A stretch of DNA of 64,000 nt from JBNGOQ01 sp050589645 (GCF_050589645.1 NZ_JBNGOQ010000002.1:924153-988152), one strand, 5' to 3'; numbered from the stretch's first letter, positions 26,809-36,540 are shown. A program made the numbers and translations. The notes: generated by a model from the letters alone, not told the origin.

Positions 26809-27846
26809 ATGAAAGTATTGGTTACCGGTGCTGCAGGGTTTATAGGGTTTCATGTCGCCAAAAGACTTTTAGAGAATGGGCACCACGTCATCGGTTTGGA
26901 TAATATCAACGATTACTACGGCCCCAATCTCAAGTATGCAAGATTAAGGGAACTGGGCATAGCACGTGACCAAGCGGAAAGCTTTGGCCAAATGTCTGCT
27001 AGCGAGACTTATGGTAACAGTTTCAAATTTGTTCGTTTATCTTTGGAAGACAGGGAAGCGCTGCCCAAGCTTTTTACCTCCGAAGGCTTTGAGGTCGTCT
27101 GTAATTTAGCGGCCCAGGCAGGCGTGCGTTACAGCCTTGAAAACCCCGAAGCCTATGTGGACAGCAATATTAATGGGTTTTTGAACGTCTTGGAATGTTG
27201 TAGGCATTATGAAATCAAACATTTGGTATATGCCAGTAGTTCAAGTGTGTATGGCCTCAATACGGATATTCCGTTTAGGACTACGGATGCTGTAGACCAC
27301 CCCATAAGCTTGTACGCGGCTACGAAGAAAAGTAATGAATTAATGGCCCATACCTATAGCCACCTATACAAATTTCCGACGACCGGTCTTCGATTTTTTA
27401 CGGTCTACGGACCGTGGGGGAGGCCAGATATGGCCATGTTTCTCTTTACGGATGCCATACTAAAGGAGAAGCCCATAAATGTGTTTAACCATGGAGAGAT
27501 GGAGCGGGATTTTACCTTTATAGATGATATTGCGGAAGGTGTTACCCGGGTGATTGAAAAAAACACCCATGAACGGGTCGCTGCCAAGGAATTTTATAAG
27601 CTTTATAATATTGGTAACAATAAGAGCGTTAAATTAACCGAATTTATTGAGGAAATCGAGTCCAATCTGGGGAAAAAATCAAAAAAAAATATGCTCCCCA
27701 TTCAACCGGGAGATGTGGAACGTACATGGGCCAATGTGGATGGTTTGATCCAGGATTATGGCTATTCTCCCAAGACTTCTATAAAAAAAGGGATTAAATG
27801 TTATATAGACTGGTTCCTTAGTTATTACAATACACCAATAGATTAA
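26809..27846 (+). CDS. UDP-glucuronate 4-epimerase (CapI/LspL type)
   Basis: A 345-residue extended SDR enzyme. NAD site VTGAAGFIGFHVAKRL, then GLDNINDYYGPNLKYARL, the recognisable CapI marker that separates it from GalE. Catalytic YAATKKSNE preceded by ASSSSVYG; FRFFTVYGPWGRPDMA-like segment follows. It interconverts UDP-GlcA and UDP-GalA. The next gene, 25 bp on, makes UDP-GlcA, so the pair supplies galacturonate from UDP-glucose. Confidence 0.93.
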   Translation: MKVLVTGAAGFIGFHVAKRLLENGHHVIGLDNINDYYGPNLKYARLRELGIARDQAESFGQMSASETYGNSFKFVRLSLEDREALPKLFTSEGFEVVCNLAAQAGVRYSLENPEAYVDSNINGFLNVLECCRHYEIKHLVYASSSSVYGLNTDIPFRTTDAVDHPISLYAATKKSNELMAHTYSHLYKFPTTGLRFFTVYGPWGRPDMAMFLFTDAILKEKPINVFNHGEMERDFTFIDDIAEGVTRVIEKNTHERVAAKEFYKLYNIGNNKSVKLTEFIEEIESNLGKKSKKNMLPIQPGDVERTWANVDGLIQDYGYSPKTSIKKGIKCYIDWFLSYYNTPID

Positions 27847-27871
27847 ATTGAGAATAAACATTTAGTTAAGA

Positions 27872-29272
27872 ATGAAGGAAATAACCAAAATTTGCTGTAT
27901 CGGCGCAGGTTACGTAGGTGGTCCTACCATGTCTGTAATTGCAAAAAAATGTCCAGGGATTACGGTTACCGTGGTCGATATCAATGCGGATAGAATCAGT
28001 GCTTGGAACGATGAAAATCTGGACAATTTGCCCATTTACGAGCCGGGTTTAAAAGAAATCATTGCCGAGACCAGGAACAAAAATCTTTTCTTTTCCACAG
28101 AGATAGACAAGGCCATTGACGAGGCGGAGATGATCTTTATTTCCGTAAACACGCCCACCAAGACCTATGGGAAAGGTAAGGGCCAAGCATCTGACCTAAA
28201 ATATATTGAGCTTTGCGCAAGAAACATTGCCCAGGTCGCCAAGGAAGACAAAATTGTAGTTGAAAAATCCACCTTGCCCGTTAGAACCGCCAAGACCATA
28301 AAGGAAATACTGGATAATACGGGAAAAGGGGTCAACTTTGAGATTTTATCAAATCCCGAATTTTTGGCGGAAGGAACTGCAATAGACGATCTTTTGAATG
28401 CTGACAGAATTCTTATTGGAGGGGAGAATACCCCTTCCGGGCAAAAGGCTAAGGAAATACTTGGTAATGTCTATGCCCAATGGCTTCCAGCCGAGCGCAT
28501 ACTGCAGACCAACGTATGGTCGTCCGAGCTTTCCAAATTGGTTGCAAATGCTTTTTTGGCGCAACGAATATCTTCGATCAATTCAATCTCTGCCCTGTGC
28601 GAAAAAACAGATGCCAATGTTGCCGAAGTAGCCAAAGCAATCGGGTTGGACTCCCGAATAGGGCCAAAATTTTTGAACGCCTCTGTAGGGTTTGGAGGTT
28701 CCTGTTTTCAAAAGGATATCCTCAATTTGGTGTATATCGCTAAGTCGTATAATCTAACTGAGGTGGCCGAATACTGGGAGCAAGTTATCACCTTAAACGA
28801 TTATCAAAAGCGACGCTTTGCAAATAATATTGTAAACACCCTCTACAATACCGTGTCCGGTAAAAAAATCGTTTTCTACGGCTGGGCATTCAAAAAAGAT
28901 ACAAATGATACGCGAGAATCTGCCGCGATATATGTGGCCGATGCCTTACTTGACGAGCAAGCAGAGATTCTGGTGTATGACCCTAAGGTAAGTGCGGAAA
29001 GGGTATATGCAGACCTGGACTACCTGAATACCAGAAGTGAGAAACAGAACCGGAAACTGGTCACCGTGGTCAGCGACCCTGTAGAAGCTACCAAAGACGC
29101 CCATGCCGTAGCCATTCTTACGGAATGGGATGTATTTAACGAATTGCCTTGGACGACTATCTACGATCAAATGTTAAAGCCGGCATTTATATTCGACGGA
29201 AGAAGGATTTTGGACAAAAATCGTTTTGAAGAAATTGGATTTAAGTTTTATCAGATCGGGGAAGGGAAATAG
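27872..29272 (+). CDS. UDP-glucose 6-dehydrogenase, animal-like type
   Basis: A 466-residue enzyme oxidising UDP-glucose to UDP-glucuronate with two NAD. It opens ITKICCIGAGYVGGPTMSVI and carries FISVNTPTKTYGKGKG, LSNPEFLAEGTAIDDL, SSELSKLVANAFLAQRI, SVGFGGSCFQKDILNLVY with the catalytic Cys, and FKKDTNDTRESAA. These stretches match the UGDH form of animals and plants far better than the shorter bacterial Ugd, and the length also fits. Such genes do occur in some bacteria. A 363-bp gap follows before the next gene. The product feeds the CapI-like epimerase upstream. Confidence 0.95.
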   Translation: MKEITKICCIGAGYVGGPTMSVIAKKCPGITVTVVDINADRISAWNDENLDNLPIYEPGLKEIIAETRNKNLFFSTEIDKAIDEAEMIFISVNTPTKTYGKGKGQASDLKYIELCARNIAQVAKEDKIVVEKSTLPVRTAKTIKEILDNTGKGVNFEILSNPEFLAEGTAIDDLLNADRILIGGENTPSGQKAKEILGNVYAQWLPAERILQTNVWSSELSKLVANAFLAQRISSINSISALCEKTDANVAEVAKAIGLDSRIGPKFLNASVGFGGSCFQKDILNLVYIAKSYNLTEVAEYWEQVITLNDYQKRRFANNIVNTLYNTVSGKKIVFYGWAFKKDTNDTRESAAIYVADALLDEQAEILVYDPKVSAERVYADLDYLNTRSEKQNRKLVTVVSDPVEATKDAHAVAILTEWDVFNELPWTTIYDQMLKPAFIFDGRRILDKNRFEEIGFKFYQIGEGK

Positions 29273-29635
29273 GTATTCGGAACAGCGTATTGTCTTCCAA
29301 TCATCTTTAACGCCACCCGATACCAATAGATGTGTCCGTTAAAAAATAAGTTCCCTCTTTATGGATAGGTGTATGGCACCTCACAAAATTAGGTAAGACA
29401 ACCACGAAACATTTTTGAGGTTTCCATGATGTTTCCTAGGATTGTGATTAGCTCCCATCATTTTTATTCGGCAGGGGGCATTTCCCTGATGGGCTTAGGT
29501 TTTAAGTGCCTGCCTTTTAAGGGGTTCAACTTTTATTGAATTTCATCGTTGATAACATACGCTTGACATATAAAGGGGTGTCAAGTTGGTTTTTTTTTAT
29601 AATATTTGCCGCCTAGTAATTAAAAATAGTGCTCG
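29273..29635. other. 363-bp intergenic region with an inverted repeat
   Basis: No gene is visible. CCCATCA (29454-29460) and TGATGGG (29487-29493) form a possible hairpin, and CTTGAC (29562-29567) with GTCAAG (29580-29585) another, the second within 75 bp of the next start. The gap is large for this tightly packed block, suggesting an internal promoter for the Vi-antigen-like gene pair downstream. Confidence 0.4.
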
Positions 29636-30613
29636 ATGCCAAAAAAGACTAAAGTATTGGTCACCGGAGGTGCCGGTTTCATAGGATCTAACCTTTGTGA
29701 AAAACTGGTTGCAATGGATTTTGGGGTTAGTTGTCTCGATAATTTTGCAACGGGAAAAAGAGAAAATCTGGATGCTATAATCGATCATCCAAACTTCAGC
29801 CTGATCGAAGGGGATATCCGCGACCTTGCCACCTGCCATAAAGCCTGTGTTGGCCAGGATTTTATTCTTCATCAAGCGGCATTGGGATCAGTGCCACGTT
29901 CCTTAAACGATCCCATAACCAGTAATGAGGTAAATGTTACGGGTTTCCTAAATATGTTGGTCGCAGCAAGGGACGCTGGTGCCAAACGTTTTATTTACGC
30001 AGCAAGCTCCTCTACCTATGGAGATTCTGAAAGCCTACCAAAGGAAGAAGATATCATCGGAAGGCCTTTGTCTCCCTATGCCATCACCAAATACGTAAAT
30101 GAGCTTTATGCCGATATCTTTTATCAATCGTACGGTTTTGAAACAATAGGTCTTCGCTATTTTAATGTTTTCGGTAGAAAACAAGACCCCAACGGGGCTT
30201 ATGCGGCGGTGATTCCCAAATTCGTGATGCAGTTCATGCAACACGAGTCGCCCGTAATAAATGGCGACGGTACGTATTCCAGGGATTTCACCTATATAGA
30301 CAATGTGGTTCAGATGAATTTGAAAGCCATGTTGACTACTAATCCGGATGCTGTAAATCAAGTATATAATGTGGCCTATGGGGAAAGGACCTCGTTAAAC
30401 GAATTGGCCGAACTGCTAAAGAAATACCTATCTGAATTTGATAGTGTCATTGCAGACATTCCTGTTACATATGGCCCTAACAGAAAGGGCGATGTGCCAC
30501 ACTCCCTGGCTTCCATCGCCAAGGCCGAAGAACTCCTTGAATATCATCCCGAATTTGACATTAACACAGGATTAAAAGAAGCTACCAAATGGTATTGGGA
30601 TAATTTAAGATAA
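29636..30613 (+). CDS. UDP-N-acetylglucosamine(-uronate) 4-epimerase, WbpP/TviC type
   Basis: A 325-residue extended SDR. NAD site VTGGAGFIGSNLCEKL; HQAALGSVPRSLNDP; AASSSTYGDSESLPK; catalytic YAITKYVNELYA; RYFNVFGRKQDPNGAYAAVIP. The S-V-P-R-S stretch and R-x-D-P-x-x-x-Y are typical of WbpP and TviC, which epimerise UDP-GlcNAc or its uronate at C4. Fifteen bases downstream is a TviB/WbpO-like dehydrogenase. Together they should make UDP-N-acetylgalactosaminuronate, although which step comes first cannot be told from sequence. Confidence 0.92.
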   Translation: MPKKTKVLVTGGAGFIGSNLCEKLVAMDFGVSCLDNFATGKRENLDAIIDHPNFSLIEGDIRDLATCHKACVGQDFILHQAALGSVPRSLNDPITSNEVNVTGFLNMLVAARDAGAKRFIYAASSSTYGDSESLPKEEDIIGRPLSPYAITKYVNELYADIFYQSYGFETIGLRYFNVFGRKQDPNGAYAAVIPKFVMQFMQHESPVINGDGTYSRDFTYIDNVVQMNLKAMLTTNPDAVNQVYNVAYGERTSLNELAELLKKYLSEFDSVIADIPVTYGPNRKGDVPHSLASIAKAEELLEYHPEFDINTGLKEATKWYWDNLR

Positions 30614-30628
30614 CTTAACACCTGAGAT

Positions 30629-31909
30629 TTGAAAGACGTAAAAATAGCAATTATAGGTTTGGGGTATGTGGGTCTACCCTTAGCAAGACTCTTCGCAACC
30701 AAGTACCCTGTTATCGGGTTTGACATTAATGGAGAGCGAATCGCCGAGCTGCGCTCGGGCAAAGATCTCACACTCGAAGTTTCAGATGAGGCCCTTCAAA
30801 TGGTATTACAGGACAATCCTGTCATGACCAAAGGCCTATATTGTACCGGAAATATGGAGGATATAGAGGATTGTAACGTTTATATCGTCACGGTTCCCAC
30901 TCCTGTAGACAAAAATAACCGACCGGACCTCACGCCCTTGTACAAATCTAGCGAGGCGGTTGGAAAAGTACTCAAAAAAGGAGATATCGTTGTGTACGAG
31001 TCCACAGTGTATCCCGGAGTTACTGAGGAAGAATGTGTGCCCGTATTAGAAAAGGTGAGCCAGCTGAAGTTCAATGTGGATTTTTATGCCGGCTATTCCC
31101 CTGAACGTATTAATCCCGGGGACAAAGAACATACGGTAGAAAAGATATTAAAGGTAACGGCAGGGTCCACTCCGGAAATCGGAAAAAAGGTGGATGCGCT
31201 GTACGCTTCGGTCATTACCGCCGGTACCCACCTTGCCCCTACCATTAAAATAGCGGAGGCGGCCAAGGTCATTGAAAACTCCCAGCGCGACATCAACATT
31301 GCCTTTGTAAACGAGCTGGCCAAGATTTTTAACCTTATGCAGATAGATACGAACGAGGTGTTGAAAGCTGCCGGGACCAAATGGAACTTTCTGCCATTCA
31401 AACCGGGACTCGTTGGAGGCCATTGCATTGGGGTAGACCCCTATTATTTAGCGCAACGCGCCCAGGAATTCGGATACCATCCGGAGATTATCCTGGCCGG
31501 TAGAAGATTGAACGATGGTATGGGCCAATATGTGGCTTCAGAAGTTATCAAATTGATGGTACAGGCAGATGTTCGCATCAAAAACGCCAAGGTTCTGGTG
31601 CTTGGCATCACCTTTAAGGAAAATTGTCCTGATGTGAGAAATACGGGAGCCTATGATGTAATCAAACATCTTATTGGCTTTGGAACGAACGTTACGGTCT
31701 ATGACCCCTGGGCAGAACCTGAAGATGTTAAACACTCATATGGACTGGAAACCACCAAAAAACTACCTAATACTATTTTTGATGCCGTAGTGCTAACCGT
31801 AGCCCATAAGGAATTTTTGAATCTTGATCTCAAAGCGTTGACAGGACCAAAGGGGGTTATTTACGATGTTAAAGGCGTTATTAAAGAAGAAGTAAACGGT
31901 AGGTTATAA
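30629..31909 (+). CDS. UDP-N-acetylhexosamine 6-dehydrogenase, TviB/WbpO-like
   Basis: A 426-residue nucleotide-sugar dehydrogenase. AIIGLGYVGLPLARLFA is the NAD site; TVPTPVDKNNRPDLTPL and YESTVYPGVTEEECVPVLE are typical of the UDP-HexNAc group; FYAGYSPERINPGD, KPGLVGGHCIGVDPYYL contains the catalytic Cys. It oxidises C6 of UDP-GlcNAc or UDP-GalNAc to the uronate. The start is a TTG (30629) directly before KDVKIAIIGLG; no ATG lies in a sensible place. It is quite different from the animal-like UGDH two genes upstream, so the two serve separate uronates. Confidence 0.92.
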   Translation: MKDVKIAIIGLGYVGLPLARLFATKYPVIGFDINGERIAELRSGKDLTLEVSDEALQMVLQDNPVMTKGLYCTGNMEDIEDCNVYIVTVPTPVDKNNRPDLTPLYKSSEAVGKVLKKGDIVVYESTVYPGVTEEECVPVLEKVSQLKFNVDFYAGYSPERINPGDKEHTVEKILKVTAGSTPEIGKKVDALYASVITAGTHLAPTIKIAEAAKVIENSQRDINIAFVNELAKIFNLMQIDTNEVLKAAGTKWNFLPFKPGLVGGHCIGVDPYYLAQRAQEFGYHPEIILAGRRLNDGMGQYVASEVIKLMVQADVRIKNAKVLVLGITFKENCPDVRNTGAYDVIKHLIGFGTNVTVYDPWAEPEDVKHSYGLETTKKLPNTIFDAVVLTVAHKEFLNLDLKALTGPKGVIYDVKGVIKEEVNGRL

Positions 31910-31955
31910 AACAACAGTATACCCCTCACTCGTAGGGTGCTAAAAACCAGATGCT

Positions 31956-33476
31956 TTGAGTCAACTTAAAAAAGGAGCCTTTTTAAACTACACCACCATC
32001 ATTCTTACCAATTTGGTGGGATTGCTTCTAACGCCATTTATTATCCGGCAACTGGGCAACGAGGAGTTCGGTCTTTATACCTTGATCGGTGCGTTTGTAG
32101 GGTATATTTCGATACTCGATTTTGGCCTTACCAATACCGTTGTGAGGTTTGTGGCCAAGTACAGGGCGGAAAAGGACAGGAAAGGGGAGGAAAACTTTCT
32201 GGCGACCACCATGGTCATTTATTCCATCATTTCGTTTTTAGTACTTATTATTGGAACCATCTGTTATCTAAATATTGAAAACATCTTTGCCGATTCCTTG
32301 ACTCCGGATCAAATTGAGAAAGCGAAAATTATGTTCGCTATTCTTGTTTTCACCCTGTCCATAGGCCTTCCGGCCGGAGCTTTTGAAGGCATCTGTTTTG
32401 GCTATGAGCAGTTTGTGTTTCCAAAATCGGCCAAAATAATTCGCTACCTGGTACGATCCGCCTTGGTGGTAGCCCTATTGTTAATGGGGGGAAAAGCGGT
32501 GTCTATGGTAATTCTGGATGCTTCGCTCAACCTGATATTGATCATAGTCACCATTACCTTTGTTTTTAAAAAGCTTAAGGTCCGCTTCAAATTACACGAG
32601 TACAGTCTGGCGCTTCCCAAGCGAATTTTCAGCTATTCCGTTTGGATTTTTGTTTTTGTATTGGTAGGACAGTTCCAATGGAGGGTTGGGCAGATGGTTT
32701 TGGGAGTGGTAGCAAATACTACTATGGTTGCTATTTTTGCTGTAGGTGTGATGCTGGGCACTTATTATGGAGCGTTCTCCACAGCCATTTCGGGTGTCTT
32801 CCTCCCCCGCGCCACGCAGATGACGGTTGCCAATGCAAGCTCAGAAGAACTGACCAATATGATGATTAAGATCGGCAGATTGTCCTTTATTGTATTAATG
32901 TATATTTTAGGTGCCTTTATTCTCTATGGAAAGCAATTTGTATTGTTATGGGTCGGGGAATCCTATAACGATTCTTGGATTATTGCGTTGACCATCATGT
33001 TCGCTTATACCCTACCCTTAGTCCAAGGGTTCGGAAATTCCATTTTGGAAGCAAGAAACAAATTGTCCTTCAAAGCTATAATCTATCTTGTATTTTTAAT
33101 TCTTGGAACCGGATTCGGAGCCTTTCTCGCCAAGAGTTACGGAGCTATAGGCATGATTTCCGGTTCCGTAACAGGTTGGTTGATTGTTCAAAACGTTATG
33201 AATTTCTACTATCATAAAGTAATCCGACTCAATATATTACGTTTTTTTAAAGAGCTTTTGCATAAAACCCTTTTGTCTTTTTTATTGGTCGTGTTCCTTG
33301 GTTATTTTATTAACTACATTCCTGGTGAAAATTGGTTTAATTTTGTGTTTAAAGCAGTAATTTATACGATAGTGTACGGTTTTATTATGTATAACTTAGG
33401 AACGATAGCTTTTGAGAAAAAACTCTTTAAGGATGCCCTATTGTCTGCAGTAAATAAAGTAAAAAGAGCTAAATGA
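31956..33476 (+). CDS. Wzx-type polysaccharide flippase
   Basis: A 506-residue MATE/MOP-superfamily transporter with about 14 membrane helices. It begins with a TTG codon giving SQLKKGAFLNYTTIILTNLV and has QLGNEEFGLYTLIGAFVGYISILDFGLTNTVVRFVA, a familiar N-terminal pattern for O-unit flippases. It would move the lipid-linked repeat unit across the inner membrane. Its last codons overlap the next gene by four bases (ATGA). With the Wzy-like protein at 40199 and the Wza/Wzc pair it completes a Wzx/Wzy-dependent pathway. Confidence 0.92.
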   Translation: MSQLKKGAFLNYTTIILTNLVGLLLTPFIIRQLGNEEFGLYTLIGAFVGYISILDFGLTNTVVRFVAKYRAEKDRKGEENFLATTMVIYSIISFLVLIIGTICYLNIENIFADSLTPDQIEKAKIMFAILVFTLSIGLPAGAFEGICFGYEQFVFPKSAKIIRYLVRSALVVALLLMGGKAVSMVILDASLNLILIIVTITFVFKKLKVRFKLHEYSLALPKRIFSYSVWIFVFVLVGQFQWRVGQMVLGVVANTTMVAIFAVGVMLGTYYGAFSTAISGVFLPRATQMTVANASSEELTNMMIKIGRLSFIVLMYILGAFILYGKQFVLLWVGESYNDSWIIALTIMFAYTLPLVQGFGNSILEARNKLSFKAIIYLVFLILGTGFGAFLAKSYGAIGMISGSVTGWLIVQNVMNFYYHKVIRLNILRFFKELLHKTLLSFLLVVFLGYFINYIPGENWFNFVFKAVIYTIVYGFIMYNLGTIAFEKKLFKDALLSAVNKVKRAK

Positions 33477-34750
33477 ATCATTTTACTCTAAATAACATCA
33501 CAATCACCCAAAATGGTTCCAGAGTGCAGTATGAGTATACTGTAAGCAAGGGTATTAAAAAGTACTTTAACTTAGATAAGCCATACTATGCGGCTTATGA
33601 CCAATATATTGGGGATACACCGCCCAGCTTGCTGGTTATACCCCTCTTGGCCAACATTATGCCCATCTCCTGGTTTGTAGGGTTCGACGTGCATGTCAAT
33701 GAGTTGGATGCCACCTTTCATGAATCCTTAAAAAAACTCAAGGAACAGTTCTTGATTTTCCATCCTGGCAAAGAACTTAGGGGCGAACTTCATGTAGGAT
33801 CCTTAAAGGAAAACACTATTGGGGAAAACAACACCTCACTGCTTTATAGTGGAGGATTGGATTCCTATGATTCGTTGATAAGGAACATAGACAAAAACCC
33901 CTTTCTAATTTCCATACATGGTGCAGACGTCAAAATAGCTGATACAAAGCGCTGGAATCAGTTTAAGAAGTTCAATTCAGAGGAAACCATAGTGAATCAC
34001 GAACGCCTCTTTTACATCGAATCCAATCTAAGGGAATTCTATACATATAAAGTAGAATTATTGGCCGGGTTAGGTTGGTGGGGAAGCGTTCAGCACGGTA
34101 TGGCACTGCTGGGGGTATTGGCCCCCCTCAGCCATACTTTTGGCCTGCGGGATGTTCGAATTGCCGCCTCGGCGACCCATGAAGTGACCTATAGCTGGGG
34201 ATCCTCGCCCAAAATAGACGAAAACATGAAGTGGGCCAATACTACGGTTACCCATGATGGTTACGACCAACGGCGTACGGACAAAATTGACAATGTGGTG
34301 GCTTATGTAAAGGAAAGTAGAGTAGGCATAAAACTACGAGTATGTTATGCAGAAGCTCGATCCAGCTATAACTGTAGCACATGCCACAAATGTCAGCGTA
34401 CCATGCTTAGCCTAATCCTTTCCAATGCGGATCCTGCCGACTACGGATTTATTGTGCCCGAAAATTTGTATGAAATTTTGTTCAAAAATTTTAACGAAAA
34501 TACAATAATGACCGTTGGTATTCTATACCAGTGGACGTGCCTGCAAGATAAGGCAAAGGAAGGTGTACCCTTTTTTGTGATTAAGGACAAGGAAAAAGAA
34601 AGAAAAGCTATTGATGAATTTGCAAACCTGAATCTAGGTGCAATTGTTAATAAAAATGAAATAAGAGTGAAAAAAGAGAAGAAGCTGCGATTTATTCTAA
34701 AACAGAACTTCCCACGGCTTTTTAAAATATATGCAAAACTAAGACACTAA
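33473..34750 (+). CDS. QueC-like PP-loop ATPase in polysaccharide operon
   Basis: A 425-residue protein of the PP-loop ATP pyrophosphatase superfamily. The nucleotide motif is LLYSGGLDSYDS (SGGLDS at about 126-131). Near residues 291-307 lies C-x9-C-x2-C-x2-C (CYAEARSSYNCSTCHKC), much like the zinc site of QueC (preQ0 synthase). The N-terminal 110 residues and the C-terminal 90 do not match QueC, and no queuosine genes are nearby. QueC activates a carboxylate and installs nitrogen through an amide. By analogy this protein could amidate a uronic acid, of which the locus makes two, but that is inference. It overlaps wzx and is 10 bp before a pyruvyltransferase gene. Confidence 0.72.
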   Translation: MNHFTLNNITITQNGSRVQYEYTVSKGIKKYFNLDKPYYAAYDQYIGDTPPSLLVIPLLANIMPISWFVGFDVHVNELDATFHESLKKLKEQFLIFHPGKELRGELHVGSLKENTIGENNTSLLYSGGLDSYDSLIRNIDKNPFLISIHGADVKIADTKRWNQFKKFNSEETIVNHERLFYIESNLREFYTYKVELLAGLGWWGSVQHGMALLGVLAPLSHTFGLRDVRIAASATHEVTYSWGSSPKIDENMKWANTTVTHDGYDQRRTDKIDNVVAYVKESRVGIKLRVCYAEARSSYNCSTCHKCQRTMLSLILSNADPADYGFIVPENLYEILFKNFNENTIMTVGILYQWTCLQDKAKEGVPFFVIKDKEKERKAIDEFANLNLGAIVNKNEIRVKKEKKLRFILKQNFPRLFKIYAKLRH

Positions 34751-34760
34751 ACATCTAACC

Positions 34761-35729
34761 ATGAAATACGGAATACTTACCTATCTAGAAGGTAAAGAAA
34801 AATATAATGTTGGCGATTACGTGCAAAGCTTGGCGGCCCGACAGTTCCTGCCTAGGGTAGATACCTTTATGAACCGGGAAAAATTGGCGGATTATTCCGG
34901 GGACGGGATTAGATTGATCATGAACGGATGGTTTACTCATAACCACAGCAATTGGGTACCTGCCAATCAAATAGATCCCCTGTTCGTTTCGTTTCACGTC
35001 AATTCTACCGCAGCACCCTTTATGCTCGATGATAAGGGAATCTCCTACCTAAAGGCACATGAACCCATAGGTTGTAGGGACAGGTATACGGCCCAAATTT
35101 TGCAAGAAAAGGGTATTGATGCATACTTTACAGGATGTTTGACCCTTACGCTGGACAATTATAAGGTAGACGACTCCGAAAGGGGCGACGCCATTTATAT
35201 TGTTGACCCCTTTTACAACTACCCTACCCGGGAAAAAGTTTTCCTTACCCCCAAACACTTTGTGAAATCGGTGTTGAACGGTAATCTCTTTAAGTTGAAC
35301 CAAATAGAGAAGCAACTTGCCAAAGTGGTCGACAAGGAACTTTTGGAATCTGCCCAATACATTACTCAAATCAAACCCGTTGGGCAGGAGACGGATGAGG
35401 AAAAGTTTGCCTATGCCGAGGAATGTCTAAACAAATATGCGAAGGCCAAATTGGTAATTACGTCACGTATACACTGTGCCTTACCTTGCCTAGCCATGGG
35501 CACCCCGGTTATCTTTCTCAATGCCTTCAATACCTTTGTTGACACCTGTCGGTTCGACGGTATTGCGGAGCTTTTCAATAGAATAGACGTCGCTGATGAT
35601 GGCAGTTTTACTTCAAACTTCGGTTTGGAGGGCAAAATAAATGCGAACACTATGGTCACCAACCTAGGACTGCACCATCAACTGGCTGAGCCTCTTAAAG
35701 AGCGGTGTCGAAGTTTCATTAATCAGTAA
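34761..35729 (+). CDS. Polysaccharide pyruvyl transferase family protein
   Basis: A 322-residue protein. MKYGILTYLEGKEKYNVGDY followed by VQSLAARQFLP is the N-terminal signature, GCRDRYTAQILQEKGIDAYFTGCLTLTL the central one, and LVITSRIHCALPCLAMGTPVIFLN the C-terminal GT-B-like substrate region. Relatives transfer pyruvate from phosphoenolpyruvate to sugars as a ketal, adding negative charge; some family members have other roles. It is tightly linked to the PP-loop gene before it and the transferase after it. Confidence 0.88.
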   Translation: MKYGILTYLEGKEKYNVGDYVQSLAARQFLPRVDTFMNREKLADYSGDGIRLIMNGWFTHNHSNWVPANQIDPLFVSFHVNSTAAPFMLDDKGISYLKAHEPIGCRDRYTAQILQEKGIDAYFTGCLTLTLDNYKVDDSERGDAIYIVDPFYNYPTREKVFLTPKHFVKSVLNGNLFKLNQIEKQLAKVVDKELLESAQYITQIKPVGQETDEEKFAYAEECLNKYAKAKLVITSRIHCALPCLAMGTPVIFLNAFNTFVDTCRFDGIAELFNRIDVADDGSFTSNFGLEGKINANTMVTNLGLHHQLAEPLKERCRSFINQ

Positions 35730-35740
35730 GCGAGCATCAT

Positions 35741-36529
35741 ATGATACCCAAAAAAATACATTATTGTTGGCTTAGTGGAGATCCATTTCCAGAATTGATT
35801 GCGAGATGCATTGAAAGCTGGGAAAAGTATTTACCGGACTACGAGTTCATTCTATGGGATACGAATCGCTTCAATATGGACGATAGTGTTTGGGTGTCAG
35901 AGGCGTTCGAGACCAAGAAGTATGCCTTTGCGGCAGACTATATTAGGTTGTATGCAGTATATCATCATGGAGGAATCTATTTGGATACAGACATTGAGGT
36001 GCTCAAAAGTTTTAATGATCTGTTACATCTTCCCTACTTTCTCGGTTCCGAAGGTCAGGGTATTATTGAGGCCGGTGTGTTCGGTGCAGAAAAAAACACC
36101 CCATGGATTGCGGAGTGTTTGAAGCATTATGACAATAGGGCCTTCATTAAAATAGATGGGAGTTTGGACCAAGCAACACTGCCCAGAATTATGATGCAGC
36201 AAGTGAAACAGTCGTATATTCTCGAGGAATTGACATCCCCAGAAATTAAAACCCTGGACTATTCGGCTAAAGAAGAGAAAAAGGTATACATGTTTCCGCA
36301 AGATTACTTTTGTGCAAAAAATCATGGAACGGGAATGATTGAAAAAACCGAAAACACCTATAGCATCCATCATTTTGCGATGTCTTGGGTTTCCAAAAAA
36401 AGAACGGTTCTTCCTAATATAAAGAGAAAGTTAATGGGCGTCATCGGAGTAAAAGCGGTGAATAACCTGATTTTGCTTTTTGGGTTCAGAAAACTTAAGA
36501 GAAAATTCAAACGGCCAAAAAATAACTAA
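35741..36529 (+). CDS. GT32-like glycosyltransferase (DXD sugar-binding)
   Basis: A 262-residue enzyme. IPKKIHYCWLSGDPFPELI opens the fold; AADYIRLYAVYHHGGIYLDTDIEVL near residue 66-90 is the Gly_transf_sug region with the DxD metal site. A C-terminal basic tail (RKLKRKFKRPKNN) may bind membrane. This family includes Och1 and capsular mannosyl/galactosyltransferases; donor unknown. Gaps of 11 bp on both sides place it firmly in the operon. Confidence 0.88.
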   Translation: MIPKKIHYCWLSGDPFPELIARCIESWEKYLPDYEFILWDTNRFNMDDSVWVSEAFETKKYAFAADYIRLYAVYHHGGIYLDTDIEVLKSFNDLLHLPYFLGSEGQGIIEAGVFGAEKNTPWIAECLKHYDNRAFIKIDGSLDQATLPRIMMQQVKQSYILEELTSPEIKTLDYSAKEEKKVYMFPQDYFCAKNHGTGMIEKTENTYSIHHFAMSWVSKKRTVLPNIKRKLMGVIGVKAVNNLILLFGFRKLKRKFKRPKNN

Positions 36530-36540
36530 TCTAAAGACCA

